Below, in pieces: positions 50,266 through 59,125 of a DNA stretch of 64,000 nt. Positions within the stretch are counted from its first letter, which is position 1. Every line of letters begins with the position of its first letter. The notes beneath the pieces are model-generated. The model did not search any database, was not told the DNA's origin, and saw nothing but the letters and a program-made list of their open reading frames with translations. Source of the stretch: WHSW01 sp963781265 (GTDB lineage Bacteria > Actinomycetota > Thermoleophilia > Solirubrobacterales > 70-9); the NCBI GenBank assembly GCA_963781265.1, contig CAWAFH010000007.1, forward strand, positions 1-64,000, written 5' to 3'. The translations under genes and the position numbers were made by a program.

Positions 50266-53200
50266 TCAGCCGGGGCTGACCGCACCGAGGCGCTCGAACT
50301 CCGCGGCGGCCGCGGCCCGCTGCGCGCCGCCGCGCAGCCATCGCGTTCGGGCCAGTTCGTAGGCGCAGCCGAGCCGCTCGAACGCGTCGCAGGCGTCGGC
50401 GAGGATGTCGTCATCGCCGGCGATCAGCCCGCGCGCCCGCAGGGTGACCGCAACGGTGCACGCCTCGCCGGCGCCGGGGCCGTACTCGACGCTGCGCCTC
50501 AACGTCTCGGCGGCGCCGTCGCGCTCGCCGAGCGCGAGCGCCTCGGCGCGCTTCGCGAGCACCATCGGCGCCCAGTGGCTGTGGTCGGGGGCGCTGAGGA
50601 TCTCGAGCGCCGCATCGTGGTCGCCGGTGTGGAGGGCGACCTCGGCGGCGCGGAGCTTGACCCCGGGCACCTGCGCCCCGCCGCAGCCGAGCCGCTCGGC
50701 GAGCTCGATCCAGTCTCGCTGCTCGGCCTCGTCGCCGCGCAGTCCGTGGATCGCCCCGATGCAGGCGAGGCCAGGGGTGAAGAACGCGATCGGCGGCCGG
50801 CCCTCGGCGACCCAGGCCTCGCGCACCTCGCGCCCGCGACGGATCGCGTCGTCCCACTCGCCGAGGTAGTAGAGCGGCAGCAGCGCCATCGCGTGCGCGA
50901 TGTGGGGCGCGTTCTGGCGCATCTCGATCGCGTGCACGTCGGCCCACCGGGCCGCCTCGCGGAGCTCGCCGGCGTGCAGCAGCGATTCGACCAGCATGTT
51001 GAGCGCGTCGCTGCGCTCGAAGCCGACGAACCCGGGCAGCGCCTCGATCGGGCCGAGGCTCTCGACCCGCTCCCGACTGTGGGTGATCGCGTCGCCGAAC
51101 CGGCCTTCGTTCCAAGCGCTGGCCGAGGCCGCATCGAGCGCGCTGGAGAGGATCACCGGGTCGCCGACGGCGCGGGCGCGGGCGAGCGCCTGCTCGGCCG
51201 CCACGGCCATCCGCTCGTGCTCGTGTGTGCGCCATGCGATCCAGGCTTCGCCGAGGCAAAGCCGCGCCTGCAGGGCGGGGTCCGGGTCCGGTTCGATGCT
51301 CTCGGCCCGGGCGAGCAGGGGGATCACGTCCGCGACCTGGACGTCCGAGGAGATCCCGGCCATCCGCGTCACCACCTCGGTTGCGCGCGCGTATCCCCAG
51401 GCGGCGGCGCGCCGGTCACCCGAGCGCTCGGCGACCTCGCCCGACTCCCGGAAGAGCTCCGCCGCCTGGTCGCCGCGAATGCGGGCGAGCGCCGCCTCGG
51501 CCGCCGCGTCCAGAGCCTCGACCCGCGCCTCGTCGCCGGGGGCCAGCCGCGCCGCCTGCTCGAGCAGCTCCTGAGCACGCGCGGCGGCGCCCCGGCGCTG
51601 GGCCAGCTCGGCGGCCTCGATCGTCGCCTCGTAGGCCTCGAGCTCGAGCTCGGGGGAGGGCGCGAGGCCGGCCGCCTGGGCGAGGTGGAAGGCGACCACC
51701 TCGGAGAGCTCGGCGCGCCGCTCGCCGGCGCGGCCGCGGACCCCGTCGGCCGCGCGGCGGTGCAGCCGCGCGCGCTCGGTCTTGGTCAGTGACGAGTAGG
51801 CGACGTCGCGGATCAGCTGATGACGGAAGGCGTAGAGCCCGTCCTCGTCGGCCTCTCGACTCTCGACCAGGGCCCGTGCCGCCAGGCCGGGCAGCGCCGA
51901 CTCCGGCGGATCTTCGGAGAGCTCGCCGAGCGCCGGGACGCGAAAGCGGTCCCCGAGCACGGCGGCCCGCTGCAAGATCGCCTTCTCGGGCGGCGGGAGG
52001 GCATCGATGCGGGCAGCGATCGCCGCCTGCACGGTGTCCGGGAGGGCCTCCGCGCGTCCGTCGCCGGAACCGTCGGCCACCGAGCGCGCGATCTCCTCGG
52101 CGAAGAACGGATTGCCGCCGCTGGCGGCGGCGATCTCGCTCGCCAGCGCCGGGTCCGCATCCCCGACCAGGCGCGCCGCCAGCTCGCTCGCCGCGGCCGG
52201 TGCGAGCGGCCCCACGGCGAGCGTCTCCTGCCCGTCGGAGGCGCCCAGCTCCGGCCGCCGCGCCGCGATCTCGGGCCGCGCCGTGCAGACGATCGTCAGC
52301 CGCGCGCCGGGCAGCGAGACCGCGTCGTCGATCAGGTCGAGGAAGCCCTCGTCGGCCCAGTGGGCGTCGTCGATCGCGAGCAGCACCGGGGCGTCGTCGG
52401 CCAGCGCCGAAAGCAGGCGCCGCCAGGCGCGGCGCAGGTCGGAGCTCTCGGTCGCGGTCTCGTCGGCGGCGAGGGTCGCGGCGAGGACCGAGGCGGTGTC
52501 GTCGGCCTGCTGGACGCCGAGCGCGGCGAGCCGCCGGGAGAGCAGCTCGCGCACCGCCGCCGCGCTGCTGGCGGGCGCCGCGCCGGCCGCGTCCCTGAGG
52601 ATCTCGCCGAGGGCCCAGAAGGCGATCCCGTCTCCGTAGGGCGGGTTGCGCCCGACGATTACGGTCGGCGCCGGCTCGAGGCGGCGCAGCTCGCCGATCA
52701 GCTCGCGGACCAGGCGCGTCTTTCCCGAGCCGGCCTCGCCGACGAGCAGGACCAGGCGCGGCCGCCGCTCGCGCACGGCCGAGAGGTGCGCGAGTCGCAG
52801 CTGGTCGAGCTCGGCGCCGCGGCCCAGAAACGGGGCTTCGACCGTGCCCTCGCGCGCGTCGGCGGCGCCGACCGCCCGCCAGGCCGGCAGCGGAGTTGCG
52901 AACCCCTTCGCCTCGATCGGCGGGTGCTCGACCAGGCGCGCGGAGCGAATCGCGCGCCTCGCGCGCTCGCCGACCAGGACCTGGCCCGGGCTCGCGGCCT
53001 GCTGCAGGCGTGCCGCCGCGTTGGCGACGTCACCGGTGACCGCGAGCTCGCCGCCCCGTGGCCCGGCGAGAACCTCGCCGGTCTCGATCCCGATCCTGAG
53101 CACGAGGCGGGGGTCGTGGGCGGCAAGCCGGTCGACCAGCGCCAGCGCCGCGGCGAGCGCGCGGTCGGGATCGTCGCCGTGCGCCCGCGGCACGCCGAAG

Positions 53201-53475
53201 GCGGCGACGACGGCGTCACCGATGAACTTCTCGACCCGGCCGCCGTGATCCTCGAGCACGCCGCGGGCGAGCTCGTAGAACGGGTCGAGCATCCCTCGCA
53301 CCTCCTCCGGGTCGCGCCCGGCGATCATCTCGGTCGAACCGACGAGGTCGGCGAACACGAGCGTCGCCAGCTTGCGCTCCGCCGCGTCGCCCGCGTCGAG
53401 GGGCGCCCCGCAGGCCGAGCAGAAGGCGGCGTCCGGTGCCGCGGCCGCACCGCATCGAGCGCAGCTGATCGCCAT
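50266..53475 (-). CDS. Class III adenylyl/guanylyl cyclase with AAA ATPase and TPR-like region
   Basis: A 1069-residue multidomain protein. Residues 1-25 are a zinc ribbon (C5, C8, C19, C22). About 35-210 is a class III cyclase domain with metal Asp in 'LVFADLVGSTE' and 'EKFIGDAVVAAFG', and the Asn/Arg pair of 'TGDVANAAARLQ'. The ATPase follows, with Walker A 'VGEAGSGKTRLV' near 250 and 'VLLAIDDAHWADEGFLDLID'. The rest is Ala/Leu-rich helical repeats. The active-site set looks complete. This architecture is common in actinobacteria and mycobacteria. The ATG chosen gives the zinc ribbon at the N-terminus. Confidence 0.88.
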   Translation of the reverse strand: MAISCARCGAAAAPDAAFCSACGAPLDAGDAAERKLATLVFADLVGSTEMIAGRDPEEVRGMLDPFYELARGVLEDHGGRVEKFIGDAVVAAFGVPRAHGDDPDRALAAALALVDRLAAHDPRLVLRIGIETGEVLAGPRGGELAVTGDVANAAARLQQAASPGQVLVGERARRAIRSARLVEHPPIEAKGFATPLPAWRAVGAADAREGTVEAPFLGRGAELDQLRLAHLSAVRERRPRLVLLVGEAGSGKTRLVRELIGELRRLEPAPTVIVGRNPPYGDGIAFWALGEILRDAAGAAPASSAAAVRELLSRRLAALGVQQADDTASVLAATLAADETATESSDLRRAWRRLLSALADDAPVLLAIDDAHWADEGFLDLIDDAVSLPGARLTIVCTARPEIAARRPELGASDGQETLAVGPLAPAAASELAARLVGDADPALASEIAAASGGNPFFAEEIARSVADGSGDGRAEALPDTVQAAIAARIDALPPPEKAILQRAAVLGDRFRVPALGELSEDPPESALPGLAARALVESREADEDGLYAFRHQLIRDVAYSSLTKTERARLHRRAADGVRGRAGERRAELSEVVAFHLAQAAGLAPSPELELEAYEATIEAAELAQRRGAAARAQELLEQAARLAPGDEARVEALDAAAEAALARIRGDQAAELFRESGEVAERSGDRRAAAWGYARATEVVTRMAGISSDVQVADVIPLLARAESIEPDPDPALQARLCLGEAWIAWRTHEHERMAVAAEQALARARAVGDPVILSSALDAASASAWNEGRFGDAITHSRERVESLGPIEALPGFVGFERSDALNMLVESLLHAGELREAARWADVHAIEMRQNAPHIAHAMALLPLYYLGEWDDAIRRGREVREAWVAEGRPPIAFFTPGLACIGAIHGLRGDEAEQRDWIELAERLGCGGAQVPGVKLRAAEVALHTGDHDAALEILSAPDHSHWAPMVLAKRAEALALGERDGAAETLRRSVEYGPGAGEACTVAVTLRARGLIAGDDDILADACDAFERLGCAYELARTRWLRGGAQRAAAAAEFERLGAVSPG

Positions 53476-53558
53476 TCGCCGACCATAGCGCCCAGCGCTG
53501 GATCGACTTGACCGCCTGAGGCATACTTTGTCGCCCGCAATCACGACCGGAGGCAGAC

Positions 53559-54491
53559 GTGGAGAAGTCCGAGTGGATCTGGATGAACGGCGAGTTCGTG
53601 GCTTGGGAAGACGCCCAGGTACACGTGCTCAGCCACGGCCTCCACTACGGCACCGGCGTCTTCGAGGGCATCCGCTGTTATGAGACCGAGCGCGGCCCGG
53701 GCGTCTTCCGCCATCGCGAGCACCTCGAGCGGCTCGCGAAGTCGGCCGAGCTCTACTACCTCGAGATGCCCTACGCGCCCGACCAGATCCGCGAGGCGAC
53801 CAACGAGCTGATCGCCCGCAACGGGCTCGACAGCTGCTACATCCGCCCGCTGGTCTTTCGCGGCTACGGCGAGATGGGGCTCTACGCTCCGACCGGCCCG
53901 GTCGACGTGATGGTCGCGGCCTGGCCGTGGGGCGCCTACCTCGGCGAGGAGGGCAAGCGCCACGGAGTGCGGGCGAAGGTCTCGTCGTGGCGGCGGATCT
54001 CACCCGCGGGCCTGATCCCGCACGCCAAGGCATCGGGTCAGTACCTGAACTCGATCCTGGCGAAGACCGAGGCCGCACAGTCGGGTTATGACGAGGCGAT
54101 CCTGCTCGATGAGGACGGCCTCGTGTGCGAGGGCTCGGGCGAGAACATCTTCGTCCTTCGCGAGGGCGAGCTGGTGACGCCAGGCCACACGAACTCGATC
54201 CTCGACGGGATCAGCCGTAAATCGCTGATCCAGATCGCCGCCGACCTCGGCTACACCGTGGTCGAGCGTGACATCGCCCGGGCGGAGCTCTACATCGCCG
54301 ACGAGATCTTCCTCTGCGGCACCGCTGCTGAGCTGGTCCCGGTGCGGGAGATCGACGGCCACGAGCTCGGCGAGCCGGGCGAGGTGACGCGGATGATCCA
54401 GGACAAGTACGAGGACGCCCTGCACGGGCGCGCTCCGGAGTACGCGGAATGGCTGGATCTGGTCCCCCAACCGAGTAAGGTCAGCCCCTGA
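53559..54491 (+). CDS. ilvE: Branched-chain amino acid aminotransferase
   Basis: A fold-type IV PLP aminotransferase that makes valine, leucine and isoleucine from their 2-oxo acids. The 310-residue protein has 'IWMNGEFVAWEDAQVHVLSHGLHYGTGVFEGIRCY', the PLP Lys in 'LIPHAKASGQYLNSI', 'LLDEDGLVCEGSGENIFVL' and 'TNSILDGISRKSLI'. The length and motifs fit the class I BCAT group. GTG start with Shine-Dalgarno GGAGG. cimA follows after a 123-base leader-like gap. Confidence 0.94.
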   Translation: MEKSEWIWMNGEFVAWEDAQVHVLSHGLHYGTGVFEGIRCYETERGPGVFRHREHLERLAKSAELYYLEMPYAPDQIREATNELIARNGLDSCYIRPLVFRGYGEMGLYAPTGPVDVMVAAWPWGAYLGEEGKRHGVRAKVSSWRRISPAGLIPHAKASGQYLNSILAKTEAAQSGYDEAILLDEDGLVCEGSGENIFVLREGELVTPGHTNSILDGISRKSLIQIAADLGYTVVERDIARAELYIADEIFLCGTAAELVPVREIDGHELGEPGEVTRMIQDKYEDALHGRAPEYAEWLDLVPQPSKVSP

Positions 54492-54493
54492 CG

Positions 54494-54544
54494 ATGATGC
54501 TTCTCGAGGCCATCGAGCGAATTAGCACCGCCGCGACCGCCTAG
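54494..54544 (+). CDS. Candidate leader peptide before cimA
   Basis: A 16-residue frame, MMLLEAIERISTAATA, begins two bases after the ilvE stop and ends 70 bases before cimA. It contains two Leu, two Ile and two Thr codons and is followed at once by two strong hairpins. Start signal is weak (no good Shine-Dalgarno). It could be an amino-acid-sensing leader or a chance frame. Confidence 0.3.
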   Translation: MMLLEAIERISTAATA

Positions 54545-54573
54545 CGGCCCGCGGCCGCGCGGCAGCGCCGCGC
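54544..54573 (+). promoter_or_regulatory. Two overlapping perfect hairpins before cimA
   Basis: GCGGCC-CGC-GGCCGC (54544-54558) and GCGCGGC-AGC-GCCGCGC (54557-54573) share two bases, so they compete. They follow the stop of the small upstream frame. Either one may terminate ilvE transcription, or the pair may act as an attenuator for cimA. Confidence 0.5.
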
Positions 54574-54614
54574 ACCGGCTCTCGCTCGTTCCTCGAATCG
54601 AAAGGCACCACATC

Positions 54615-56255
54615 GTGACCCGAGTACACCTCTACGACACCACCCTCCGCGATGGCATGCAGGGGCAGGGCATGTCGCTGTCGGCGGCCGAGAAGGTCCG
54701 CGTCGTCCAGGCGCTCGACCGGCTGGGCGTCGACTTCGTCGAGGCCGGCTTTCCGAGCTCCAACCCGAAGGAGGCGGAGCTCTTCGAGCTGCTCGCCGAC
54801 GTCGACCTCGAGCGCGCCCAGGTCTGCGCCTTCGGCATGACCCGCCGGCGCGGGCTGGCGGCTGAGGACGATCCGGCCCTCCGCGACCTGGTCGGGTGCG
54901 CGGCGCCGGTGGTCACGTTCGTGGGCAAGACCTGGGGCCTGCACCTGGAGAAGGTGACCAAGGTCTCGCGTGAGGAGAACCTGGCGATGATCGTCGACTC
55001 GGTCAACTTCGCCCGCGCGGAGGGCAAGCGGGTGATCTATGACGCCGAGCACTTCTTCGATGCCTATCGCGACGATCCCGGCTACGCGCTCGAGTGCCTG
55101 CGCGCGGCGGTCGCCGCCGGGGCCGAGAACGTGACGATCTGCGACACCAACGGCTCCAGCCTCCCAGGGCAGATCGCCGAGGCGACGGCGGCCGTGGCGG
55201 CCGACCTCGGTGAGCGCGCGGAGGTCGGCATCCACGCCCACAACGACCTCGAGTGCGGCGTGGCCAACTCGCTCGCCGCGGTCGACGCCGGCGCCCGCAT
55301 GGTCCAGGGGACGATGAACGGCTACGGCGAGCGCTGCGGGAACGCCAACCTGGTCTCGATCCTGCCGGCCCTGCAGCTCAAGCTCGGCTACGAGTGCGTG
55401 CCCGAGGACCGGCTGCGGCTGCTGACCGAGACGGCGCACTTCGTCGACGAGCTGACCAACACGACGCCCGACGCCGACCAGCCCTACGTCGGCCGCAACG
55501 CCTTCGCTCACAAGGGCGGCATGCACGTCGCCGGGGTGCAGGCCGACGCCCGGACCTTCGAGCACATGGACCCGAGGCTGGTCGGCAACAGCCGCGACGT
55601 GCTGATCTCCGAGCTCTCCGGCAAAGGCTCGGTGCTCGAGCTGGCCGAGAACGCCGGGATCGAGCTCGACGCCGACGCGGCGAAACGCGCGGTCGAACGG
55701 ATCAAGGAGCGCGAGCATCGTGGCTACCACTACGAGGCGGCCGACGCCTCGTTCGACCTGCTGTTGCGCCGCGAGGCGGGCGAGTATCAGCCGCTGTTCC
55801 GGCTCGAGAGCTTCCGGGTGATCACCGAGAAGCGCACCGACGGGCAGATCGAGACCGAGGCGACGATCAAGATCTGGGTCGAGGGTCGCCGCTACGTGCG
55901 GACCGCGGAGGGCAACGGGCCCGTCAACGCGCTCGACCGCGCCCTGCGCGACGCGATCGGCGAGCTGCATCCGCACCTCGCCGAGATCGAGCTGGTCGAC
56001 TACAAGGTCCGGATCCTCGACTCCCACCACGGCACCGGCGCGGTCACCCGCGTCCTGCTCGACTCCACCGACGGCCCCGACTCGTGGGGATCGATCGGGG
56101 TCTCGGAGAACATCATCGAGGCCTCGTGGGAGGCGCTGGTGGATTCGCTCGAGTACGCGTTCCAGGAAAGGCCCGCCACGCCCTCGAACAGCGGCCCGGC
56201 CACGTCCTCCGCTTCGCGGCCGGGCGTGCCGCGATTAGCCGAGGGACGCGGTTGA
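54615..56255 (+). CDS. cimA: Citramalate synthase
   Basis: It condenses acetyl-CoA with pyruvate to (R)-citramalate, giving 2-oxobutyrate for isoleucine without threonine. The 546-residue protein has the barrel start 'HLYDTTLRDGMQGQGMSLS', 'EAGFPSSNPKEAELF', 'CAAPVVTFVGKTWGLHLEKV', 'VTICDTNGSSLPGQI', 'IHAHNDLECGVANSLAA' and 'HKGGMHVAGVQADARTFEHM', the features that separate CimA from LeuA. LeuBCD would finish the conversion. The last 27 residues (from 'ERPATPSN') are unlike the family and include the dispersed element. Confidence 0.93.
   Translation: MTRVHLYDTTLRDGMQGQGMSLSAAEKVRVVQALDRLGVDFVEAGFPSSNPKEAELFELLADVDLERAQVCAFGMTRRRGLAAEDDPALRDLVGCAAPVVTFVGKTWGLHLEKVTKVSREENLAMIVDSVNFARAEGKRVIYDAEHFFDAYRDDPGYALECLRAAVAAGAENVTICDTNGSSLPGQIAEATAAVAADLGERAEVGIHAHNDLECGVANSLAAVDAGARMVQGTMNGYGERCGNANLVSILPALQLKLGYECVPEDRLRLLTETAHFVDELTNTTPDADQPYVGRNAFAHKGGMHVAGVQADARTFEHMDPRLVGNSRDVLISELSGKGSVLELAENAGIELDADAAKRAVERIKEREHRGYHYEAADASFDLLLRREAGEYQPLFRLESFRVITEKRTDGQIETEATIKIWVEGRRYVRTAEGNGPVNALDRALRDAIGELHPHLAEIELVDYKVRILDSHHGTGAVTRVLLDSTDGPDSWGSIGVSENIIEASWEALVDSLEYAFQERPATPSNSGPATSSASRPGVPRLAEGRG
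56205..56224 (+). repeat. Dispersed 20-base element, copy 2 (end of cimA)
   Basis: TCCTCCGCTTCGCGGCCGGG matches the element at 47377-47396 at 19 of 20 bases. Here CCCGGCC (56195-56201) and GGCCGGG (56218-56224) form a perfect 7-bp stem around it. Confidence 0.45.
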
Positions 56256-57415
56256 GCGTCGACAGGATCCCGCTCGCCAAGCCGGTGATCGGCGAGCGCG
56301 AGGAGGAGCTGGTGCTCGAGGCGCTGCGCTCCGGCCGCCTCTCGCTGGGCCCGATGCAGGAGCGCTTCGAGCGCGCCTTCGCCGAGTACCTCGGCGTGGC
56401 CGACGCGGTCGCGGTCTCCTCGGGCACCGCAGCGCTTCACCTCGGCGTCCGGGCGCTCGGCTGGGGCCAGGCGGACGAGGTGGTCACCTCGCCGTTCAGC
56501 TTCGTCGCCTCGGCGAACTGCCTGCTGTACGAGGGCGTCACGCCCGTCTTCTGCGACGTCGACCCGGTGACGCTGAACCTCGACCCGGCGCAGGCATGGG
56601 ACGCGATCGGCGAGCGCACAGCGGGGCTGCTCCCGGTCGACATCCTCGGCTACCCCGCCGCGGTCCCCGAGCTCGAGCAGGTCGCCGCCGAGGGCGATCT
56701 CGGGCTGCTCGAGGACGCCTGCGAGGCGCTGGGCGCCCGCGATTCGGAGGGTTGCCTGGTCGGCTCGCGGGGCAACCTCGCCACCTTCGCCTTCTATGCC
56801 AACAAGCAGATGACGACGGGCGAGGGCGGGATGCTCGCGGTCGCCGACCCGGAGGTCGCGGCGGCCCTTCGCAGCGAGCGCAACCAGGGCCGCGCCCCCG
56901 ACATGGGCTGGGTGGACCACGACCGGCTCGGCTTCAACTACCGGCTCTCCGAGCTGCAGGCCGCGCTTGGCATCGCCCAGCTCGAGCGACTCGAGACGAT
57001 GCTCGCCGAGCGCGCGAAGGCGGCGGCGCTCTACACCGAGCGCCTCGCGGCGCTCGACTACGGCGCTCCGGCCGGGGAGGGCGATCCCGATGCCCTGGTG
57101 CTCCCGTGCGCGGACGACGGTCAGGCGCGGCGCAGCTGGTTCGTCTACGCGGTGCGGCTGCCGCAGGCCGCAGATCGCGACGCGGTCTGCGCCGACCTCG
57201 CGCAGCGCGGGGTGGAGGCCAAGGCCTACATGCCCAGCATCCACCTGATGTCGCACCTGCGCGAGCGGTTCGGCTTCGAAGCGGGCCGGTTCCCGGTTGC
57301 CGAGGACGCCTCGGCGCGACTGCTGGCGCTGCCGTTCTTCCCGCAGCTCGACGAGGAACAGGTGGACCGCGTCTGCGAGGCGCTGGCCGAGGCTCTGCTC
57401 GGGGACTGGACGTGA
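56252..57415 (+). CDS. DegT/DnrJ/EryC1-type aminotransferase
   Basis: A 387-residue fold-type I PLP enzyme of the sugar aminotransferase group: 'IPLAKPVIGEREEELVLEALRSGRLSLGP', 'VAVSSGTAALHLGVRAL', 'SPFSFVASANCLLYEGV', 'LLEDACEALGA', and the PLP Lys in 'FAFYANKQMTTGEGG' (about 185). 'FNYRLSELQAALG' and 'YMPSIHLMSHLRERFGF' are also typical. The TTG start overlaps the cimA stop (TTGA) and has GAGGGA upstream. The product is probably an amino sugar for glycan or cell-envelope synthesis; the operon gives no sugar partner. Confidence 0.87.
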   Translation: MSVDRIPLAKPVIGEREEELVLEALRSGRLSLGPMQERFERAFAEYLGVADAVAVSSGTAALHLGVRALGWGQADEVVTSPFSFVASANCLLYEGVTPVFCDVDPVTLNLDPAQAWDAIGERTAGLLPVDILGYPAAVPELEQVAAEGDLGLLEDACEALGARDSEGCLVGSRGNLATFAFYANKQMTTGEGGMLAVADPEVAAALRSERNQGRAPDMGWVDHDRLGFNYRLSELQAALGIAQLERLETMLAERAKAAALYTERLAALDYGAPAGEGDPDALVLPCADDGQARRSWFVYAVRLPQAADRDAVCADLAQRGVEAKAYMPSIHLMSHLRERFGFEAGRFPVAEDASARLLALPFFPQLDEEQVDRVCEALAEALLGDWT

Positions 57416-57978
57416 CGCCGGTCGCCGACGAGCTGGTGCAGACCGAGCTCGAGCGCCGCTGCCTCACCGAGTTGCGCGCGGCCAGCGGCGAGGTCGACGG
57501 GCCGATGGAGCGCCACTGCGTGCGCTGCTTTCTGTTCGTCGAACGGCTCGCCGAGCGGCGGGCGCTCGCGATCGACCGTGAGGTCTGCCTGAGCGCCGCG
57601 CTCCTTCACGACATCGGCCTCTACGACTCCGTCAGCCACGGCGGCGTCTACACGGACGAGGGCGGCGCGCTCGCCGAGCGGCTGTTCACGCAGGCCGGGG
57701 TGGGCCCGGCCCGCGCCCGCCTCGCCGCGGACGCCTGCACCTACCACCACGCCCTGCGCGATCAGTCGAAGCGCGGGGCCGAGGTCGAGTTGATGCGGCT
57801 CGCCGACCGGCTCGAGCTCAGCGGCGGGCTGCTGCGCTCCGGGCTCTCCGGCGAGGACGTGCGATCGATCTTCGGCCGCGTCTCACGCGCCGGCGTCTAC
57901 GGCACGATCGCCGGGCTCGTCGGCCACGCCCTGCGCGAGCGTCCGCTCAGCGTGCCGCGGATCTTCAAGACCGGCTGA
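57412..57978 (+). CDS. HD-domain phosphohydrolase-like protein
   Basis: A 188-residue protein with 'MERHCVRCFLFVERLAERR' (first metal His), 'LSAALLHDIGLYDSV' (HD pair), 'ACTYHHALRDQ' and 'ELMRLADRLEL' (last Asp), the residues of the HD metal site. HD proteins hydrolyse nucleotides or cyclic nucleotides; the substrate is unknown. It overlaps the aminotransferase gene by four bases (GTGA), so they are cotranslated. Confidence 0.82.
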   Translation: MTPVADELVQTELERRCLTELRAASGEVDGPMERHCVRCFLFVERLAERRALAIDREVCLSAALLHDIGLYDSVSHGGVYTDEGGALAERLFTQAGVGPARARLAADACTYHHALRDQSKRGAEVELMRLADRLELSGGLLRSGLSGEDVRSIFGRVSRAGVYGTIAGLVGHALRERPLSVPRIFKTG

Positions 57979-58005
57979 GCGTGCGGCGAGCGAAGGAGGT
58001 GCCGG

Positions 58006-59088
58006 ATGACCCAAGCTGCATCTGATCTCGGCAGGGCGCTCGGCGATCGCCTCGGGCGCGTCGCCGCGCCCGGCGCCGCCGCCGCCCTGATCAGCGACGG
58101 GGGGGTCGTCTGGCAGGGAGCCAGCGGCGTCAGCGCACCGTCGACGGGGGAGCCCGTGGTCGCCGAGACCGCGTTTCTGTGGTTCTCGATGACCAAGATC
58201 GCCACGGCCACCGCGGTCATGCAGCTGGCCGACGCCGCGAGCATCGAACTCGACGCGGCGGCGGCGGAGTTCGTCTCGCTCCAGGGGCTCGACGAGCGGA
58301 TCACCGTCCGCCATCTGCTCAACCACAGCTCGGGGATCGCCAACCCGCCGCCGCTGCGGTGGATCCACCCGGCTGGTGAGGCGGGCCCCGAGCCGCGCGC
58401 ACTGGTCGAGCGCCTGCTGGCCCGCTACGGGAAGCCGAAGTTCGAGCCGGGCGACCACTCGGCCTACACCAACATCGGCTACCTGGTCCTGGGCGAGCTG
58501 ATCACCGCGGTATCGGGGCTGCGGTACCAGCGCTACGTCGTCGAGCGGGTGCTCGAGCCGATCGGCGCGGCCTCGACCGGGTTCGCCCTCCCGGATCGGG
58601 CGTCCGGCCGCGCGAGCGAGGGCGCCCACCCGCGCCGCGACCCGATGCTGCCGCTCATGCGGCTGTTGGTCCCCCGGTGGTCGCTCGGGCCGGCGGTCGG
58701 GCGCTGGCGCCTGTTCAATCCGTTCTGCCTCGACGGGTCGGCCTACGGCGGCCTGATCGGCCCGGTCGGGGACGCGGCGCTGCTCGCCGCCGCGCATCTG
58801 GGAGGCGGCAAGGTGGGGGATCGGCGCATCCTGTCGGAGGAGAGCGCCGCCGAGATGCAGCGCATCGCCGCGACGGGGAAGCGCTTCGACGCCGGCCTCG
58901 GCTGGCTTCGCCGCCACCGCGATTCGGAGCGCGGGCTGGCGCACATCGAGCACCTCGGCGGGGGAGGCGGTTACGGGACCGTGATGCGGATCTGGCCCGA
59001 ACGCGGGCTCGGGGTGGTGGCGATGGCGAACGTCTCGTCGCAGAAGTTCGACTACGAGGCGCTGATCGAACCGCTCGCCGACGGCTAG
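58006..59088 (+). CDS. Beta-lactamase-family serine hydrolase
   Basis: A 360-residue class C-like hydrolase. The nucleophile motif 'SMTK' is at residues 61-64, the 'YTN' motif near 154, and 'EHLGGGGGYG' near 325 takes the place of the KTG triad. No signal peptide is seen, so it acts in the cytoplasm, which argues for an esterase or peptidase rather than antibiotic resistance. The start has the best Shine-Dalgarno in the window (AAGGAGGT). Confidence 0.87.
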   Translation: MTQAASDLGRALGDRLGRVAAPGAAAALISDGGVVWQGASGVSAPSTGEPVVAETAFLWFSMTKIATATAVMQLADAASIELDAAAAEFVSLQGLDERITVRHLLNHSSGIANPPPLRWIHPAGEAGPEPRALVERLLARYGKPKFEPGDHSAYTNIGYLVLGELITAVSGLRYQRYVVERVLEPIGAASTGFALPDRASGRASEGAHPRRDPMLPLMRLLVPRWSLGPAVGRWRLFNPFCLDGSAYGGLIGPVGDAALLAAAHLGGGKVGDRRILSEESAAEMQRIAATGKRFDAGLGWLRRHRDSERGLAHIEHLGGGGGYGTVMRIWPERGLGVVAMANVSSQKFDYEALIEPLADG

Positions 59089-59111
59089 CGCATCGGCGTT
59101 CGGATCGACCC

Positions 59112-59117
59112 TATAGT
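59112..59117 (+). promoter_or_regulatory. Leaderless -10 box (TATAGT) of argH
   Basis: TATAGT ends eight bases before the argH ATG with no Shine-Dalgarno. Confidence 0.5.
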
Positions 59118-59125
59118 CACCGCCC

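Noticed and set aside
58006..59088. Antibiotic-resistance beta-lactamase
   Set aside because: The SxxK and YxN motifs are present, but there is no export signal and no clear KTG triad, so a cytoplasmic esterase or peptidase is more likely.
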